Positions 60,738-64,000 of a stretch of 64,000 nt of DNA are shown here, piece after piece. Under the pieces are notes generated by a model, which was given only the letters and a program-made list of their open reading frames with translations, was not told where the DNA came from and searched no databases. The DNA is from Bacillota bacterium. Its GTDB lineage: Bacteria > Bacillota > Clostridia > Acetivibrionales > DTU013. Both the position numbers and the translations under genes were made by a program. Position 1 is the stretch's first letter, and the number at the start of each line of letters is the position of its first letter. The stretch is from positions 1-64,000 of the forward strand of contig JAEYOP010000017.1 of assembly GCA_023411575.1 (NCBI GenBank). Direction: 5' to 3'.

Positions 60738-62540
60738 TTACTTCTTGCCGACCGCTTTCATCGCTTTATAAATCTTGATATTTTCATCCATCACGGCCTG
60801 CCCTCCGGCGGACATATACTCTTCCACCAGGTTTGCATACAATACGTCAAATTCGGATGGTCTGCAGTAAATAAGCTTGGCCGTCATTTCCGTGTTTTTG
60901 TCCCCAAGCGTCTTGGAATACTTGATGGAAGCTTCATTCGGAGTATCGAAGAAGAAAGGCGTCAAGCCGTCTTTTACCCCGATCGCGAGAGATTTTGCAG
61001 CACCGTCTTCATTGCCGGTATAGGACATCGTTACCAGCTTGTCGTTCTTTGCCGGATCATTTAATTCGGCGCCGTTGACAACAAACTCATAGTCGATATT
61101 CAATGAGCTCGGCATCATTTTGTCGCCCGTTTGAGGAATGCCCTGCGGTAAACCGTTGACCAGCTTGTGATTTACTCCCTCTTCTCCGTTCTGAAGATAG
61201 AAAAGGGTCTCCGGCTTCGCAAGCCAGTCTATATATTTCATCGCTTGTTCGGCATTTTTGCTGGTCTTGGGGATCATGATAAACATTCCATACGGCGGCC
61301 ATACGGACTTTAAGTATTTCCCCGCATAATTTTTGAATGTGTCCACAGGAGTGAGCACCGCCGTAGGAACGTTCTTTTTCAAGGTTGCGTAAATACCGGG
61401 GGACAGTCTGTAGGGATAATCCCAGAGCGAGCAGAAAAATCCCGCCTTGCCGTTTGTAACATCCCCGTCCGCCTGTTTACCCGTTTTATCAATGGCAAGA
61501 TCAGGACTTAATAATTTTTCATTGTAGAGTTTATTCAGGAATCTCAGGGCTTCCTTATTCCCGGGCCTCTTCCAGCCGGGTGTCGCGGCGTATTCTTGCT
61601 CCGTCATTCTTCCCCAGGAAGCTTCGAATATATTCCCGTAATTGTACATGCTTCCGCTGCCGGATACCGCGGTAGCCCAGGGAATAACGCCGCTGACCTT
61701 GCCGGGATTTTTATCCCTGAAGGCGACAAGGGTATTGTAAAGCTCATCCTTTGTGGTCGGCAAAGGCATCCCCAGCGCATCCAGCCAGTCTTGCCTTATA
61801 AAAGCGACATTCTGGGGCACCATGTTTCTTTTGGCCGGGATCACCATTTGCTTGCCGCCAACAAGGCCGTATTTCAGAATGGTCTCCCCCAGATAGCTTC
61901 TCAAAGTGGGACCATACTTTGCCAACAGGTCATCCAGTTGTATAATGGAATCATTTTTTACATATTTGTTGACAGTCGCCTGATCATATATGAAGCTGAC
62001 ATCCGGTGCGTCTCCGGCCGCCATCAGTATGTTGAGCTTATCCACTTCCTGGGTTCGGATAACCGGGACGAAATTCACCTTGACATTATTTGCTTTTCCA
62101 AAGTTGTTGTTGATATACCTTGTCCATTGGTTGTTATTCAAGTCCGGCTGACCCTGTACTCCCCTGTCGAATACCTCTACCGTCAGGGTCACGGGCTTGC
62201 TCTTGCTGGCTGTGACAGTAACATTGCATTTGGCGGTTATACTTTTATCACTGACGCTCGCCACGGTAATCACCGCTTTGCCGGCATTGACTGCCGTAAC
62301 TCTTCCGTTGGCGTCAACAGAAGCAACGTTTTTATTGCTTGTGGAATAGGACAGCAGCTTTTGTGTCGTATTCGCCGGAGCGAAACGGACCGTCAGCGCA
62401 TCGGCCTGTCCGACCGTCAGGGTGATGCTGGCCTTGTCGAGGGATATGCCGGTCACCTTTACAACGGCAAGCGCTGAAACAGGCAACAGCAATGAGAGTA
62501 CTACCGCGAGACAGAGTAATAATGAGAGAACCTTCTTCAT
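60738..62540 (-). CDS. Sugar-binding protein with N-terminal Ig-like (Big_2) domain
   Basis: A 600-aa exported binding protein. Start at 62540 with AAGGAGG. The signal peptide ends in VSALA without any cysteine, so this is a type-I signal and not a lipoprotein. Residues about 29-112 form a bacterial Ig-like domain (TGISLDKASITLTVG; VASVDANGRVTAVNAGKA). The family-1 type binding body starts near 118 (VTLTVEVFDRGVQGQPDLNNN, described by parts). Importer partners are the two permeases upstream. How the protein stays at the surface is unclear. Confidence 0.85.
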   Translation of the reverse strand: MKKVLSLLLCLAVVLSLLLPVSALAVVKVTGISLDKASITLTVGQADALTVRFAPANTTQKLLSYSTSNKNVASVDANGRVTAVNAGKAVITVASVSDKSITAKCNVTVTASKSKPVTLTVEVFDRGVQGQPDLNNNQWTRYINNNFGKANNVKVNFVPVIRTQEVDKLNILMAAGDAPDVSFIYDQATVNKYVKNDSIIQLDDLLAKYGPTLRSYLGETILKYGLVGGKQMVIPAKRNMVPQNVAFIRQDWLDALGMPLPTTKDELYNTLVAFRDKNPGKVSGVIPWATAVSGSGSMYNYGNIFEASWGRMTEQEYAATPGWKRPGNKEALRFLNKLYNEKLLSPDLAIDKTGKQADGDVTNGKAGFFCSLWDYPYRLSPGIYATLKKNVPTAVLTPVDTFKNYAGKYLKSVWPPYGMFIMIPKTSKNAEQAMKYIDWLAKPETLFYLQNGEEGVNHKLVNGLPQGIPQTGDKMMPSSLNIDYEFVVNGAELNDPAKNDKLVTMSYTGNEDGAAKSLAIGVKDGLTPFFFDTPNEASIKYSKTLGDKNTEMTAKLIYCRPSEFDVLYANLVEEYMSAGGQAVMDENIKIYKAMKAVGKK

Positions 62541-62619
62541 ACGAAACCTCCTTGTCGACTTGAATTGGTTTTGGTTTTTATGAATTAACAGAGCCGTACC
62601 CATCCCTTTTCCAGCCGAA

Positions 62620-62648
62620 ACGATGCACTATCCGGAATTCTGCATCGT
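62620..62648 (-). other. Stem-loops between permease and binding-protein genes
   Basis: A perfect 8-bp stem (62620-62627 with 62641-62648). Another 8-bp stem lies at 62661-62668 with 62686-62693 and encloses an AGGAGG not followed by a usable start codon. The gap 62541-62749 has no gene. No T-run follows either stem. Confidence 0.45.
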
Positions 62649-62749
62649 ATTAATATACTTCTTGAAAAATAATAGAAACACCTCCTTTTCAAGAAATCAT
62701 TTTCGGCTTCCATAGGGTGGGACGTTCCATAATTTCCAGCTTGCCGTGT

Positions 62750-63622
62750 TTATCCTTTTATCGCGCCTATCATCACTCCCGACACAAAATACTTCTGAAG
62801 CCACGGATAAACAATCAGAATAGGAACGGTGGCAAAAATGATGCTGGCCGCTTTTAATGCTTCCGGTTGAATGACAACGCCCATACTCCCTTCCCCTTGC
62901 TGACTATCCAACTGCTGATTTACGGTAATAATCTGGTACAGCTTAAGCTGCATCGGAAACAGCTTCCTGTCCGTAATATAGAGCAGCGCGTCCTGGAAGC
63001 CGTTCCACCTTCCAACTGCGTAAAAAAGGCTCAGGGTCGCTATCGCCGGCAGGGACAGCGGGAGAACGATCCGGATCAGAATGGTCAGATCATTCGCTCC
63101 TTCAATGGAGGCGGATTCGTCCAGGCTCTCCGGCAAAGAAGCGAAAAATGTTTTCAGTATGATCATATTGTACACGCTCAGAGCGCCCGGCAATACCAAG
63201 CTCCAGACCTTATCCAGCATATTCAGGCTCTTTATCAGCACGTAATCGGGAATAATGCCTCCGCTGAAATACATGGTTATCGTAAGGAGGAGCAAAATGA
63301 AGCTCCGGCCCTTCAGCCTCTTCTTTGTCAGCGGATACGCGGCACATATGGTCATGACCATGCAAACGGCCGTATACCCTACCGTAAGGAGAATCGTATA
63401 CAGCATGGTATCCAGCATGGACTTATCCGTTAAAACCGTTTTATAGGTTTCAAAAGTCAATCCCACCGGAAGCAAGGTGACTTTTTGAGAAAGAATCGCT
63501 TCATTTGAACTGAGCGACATGGAAACAATATATAAAAACGGAACCAGGCATGTAAAAACCGCCGCGGTAATTACAAAAATAATAAGGACGTCAACAAGCC
63601 TGTCTTTCACTCGAGTTTTCAA
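62750..63622 (-). CDS. Sugar ABC importer permease, LplC type (third importer)
   Basis: A 291-aa permease. The best start is TTG at 63622, seven bases after GGGGGG; no ATG is suitably placed. Six membrane segments, the EAA-like loop DESASIEGANDLTILIRIVLP, and the tail GVMIGAIKG. Its partner LplB-type gene ends 13 bases upstream. Confidence 0.88.
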   Translation of the reverse strand: MKTRVKDRLVDVLIIFVITAAVFTCLVPFLYIVSMSLSSNEAILSQKVTLLPVGLTFETYKTVLTDKSMLDTMLYTILLTVGYTAVCMVMTICAAYPLTKKRLKGRSFILLLLTITMYFSGGIIPDYVLIKSLNMLDKVWSLVLPGALSVYNMIILKTFFASLPESLDESASIEGANDLTILIRIVLPLSLPAIATLSLFYAVGRWNGFQDALLYITDRKLFPMQLKLYQIITVNQQLDSQQGEGSMGVVIQPEALKAASIIFATVPILIVYPWLQKYFVSGVMIGAIKG

Positions 63623-63635
63623 CGCGATGCCCCCC

Positions 63636-64000
63636 TCACCAAATTCCCTGCTCGCCACTTTTTTCCACAATATAATTGGCCGCCAGCAAAAAAATCAGAC
63701 TAACTACAGATTGAAACAAGCCGACCGCAGTCGCCTGGGCAAAGTCGCCGGCGCCCAGTCCGACCCTGTACACAAAAGTACTTATTACATCGCTGTAATC
63801 CTGGACGAGGCTGTTTCCGATATTGAACGGCCTGTCAAAACCGATGGACACCATTCGTCCAAGCTGTAAGATAAGAAGAATGAGAATAGTGGGCTTTATG
63901 GACGGCAATGTGATGTGCCATACTTTGCCGAATCTTCCGGAGCCGTCTATATCGGCGGCCTCGTACAACCCCCTGTCTATTCCGGTTATTGCCGCCAGGT
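63636..64000 (-). CDS. Sugar ABC importer permease, LplB type, cut by window end
   Basis: Only the C-terminal about 121 residues are in the window. The EAA-like loop YEAADIDGSGRFGKVWHITLP and the closing LAANYIVEKSGEQGIW identify the LplB branch. The frame is open to the window edge, so the gene continues outside. It is upstream of the LplC-type partner in the third importer. Confidence 0.88.
   Translation of the reverse strand, partial: LAAITGIDRGLYEAADIDGSGRFGKVWHITLPSIKPTILILLILQLGRMVSIGFDRPFNIGNSLVQDYSDVISTFVYRVGLGAGDFAQATAVGLFQSVVSLIFLLAANYIVEKSGEQGIW

Noticed and set aside
1..64000. CRISPR arrays, tRNA/rRNA genes, prophage or integrase genes
   Set aside because: I found no regularly spaced repeats, no cloverleaf-like sequence with the TTCGANTC core, and no protein of these classes.

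Overview
The window reads as the chromosome of a Gram-positive anaerobe of the class Clostridia (Bacillota). This rests on strong AGGAGG-type ribosome binding sites, frequent TTG/GTG starts, LplB/LplC-type sugar importers without their own ATPase, YesM/YesN-type two-component pairs, AraC regulators and many oxygen-sensitive 4Fe-4S proteins. I see no rRNA, tRNA, CRISPR array, prophage or transposase gene. Gene density is high. Genes on both strands are ordinary, with long antisense open frames that come from base composition.

Layout. 0.2-2.9 kb: a fucose/arabinose isomerase-like gene and a secreted triple-repeat protein. 2.9-10.8 kb: a sugar importer operon (binding protein, two permeases, GH127-type glycosidase, 4Fe-4S protein) with a divergent AraC regulator. 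10.9-12.7 kb: a 4Fe-4S aldo-keto reductase and a 0.6-kb non-coding gap. 12.7-17.3 kb: an amino-sugar operon (SIS-domain deaminase, ROK-like kinase, NagA) with a GntR/UTRA regulator and a clear palindromic operator on the promoter. 17.4-22.1 kb: housekeeping genes (serS, rhomboid protease, trmB, a membrane protein). 22.2-26.0 kb: hypB, an 899-aa FeS/flavin oxidoreductase and hypA, with no hydrogenase in view. 26.2-31.8 kb: a complete oligopeptide-type ABC importer. 31.9-46.6 kb: a glycan-utilisation locus with importer, LacZ-like GH2, an unusual GH50-like fusion protein, a URO-D/MtaA-type methyltransferase homologue, an aldose-epimerase-like protein and a divergent two-component system. 46.6-48.1 kb: a 4Fe-4S protein and a divergent CGNR zinc-finger protein. 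48.0-52.5 kb: a thiamin salvage operon (cytX, thiM, thiE-HAD fusion, thiD) under a TPP riboswitch. 52.5-57.1 kb: GH51 and GH2 glycosidases with a divergent AraC regulator. 57.1-64.0 kb: a third sugar importer with a binding protein carrying an Ig-like domain, plus its two-component system, cut by the window edge.

How the parts work together. Most of the window imports and breaks down plant- or algal-type glycans (arabinosides and beta-galactosides are the best guesses) and amino sugars. Each importer has a nearby AraC-type or two-component regulator. The three LplBC importers must borrow an ATPase encoded elsewhere.

Most notable observations. (1) Two 157-bp inverted-repeat elements, 97% identical and in opposite orientation, each flanked by TTA; one lies exactly between the promoter and the TPP aptamer of the thiamin operon. 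(2) A GH50-like enzyme whose N-terminus is half of a 2-hydroxyacid dehydrogenase and whose barrel seems to lack an internal segment, made next to a methyltransferase-like protein by overlapping genes. (3) HypA and HypB flanking a large FeS/flavin oxidoreductase without any hydrogenase nearby.
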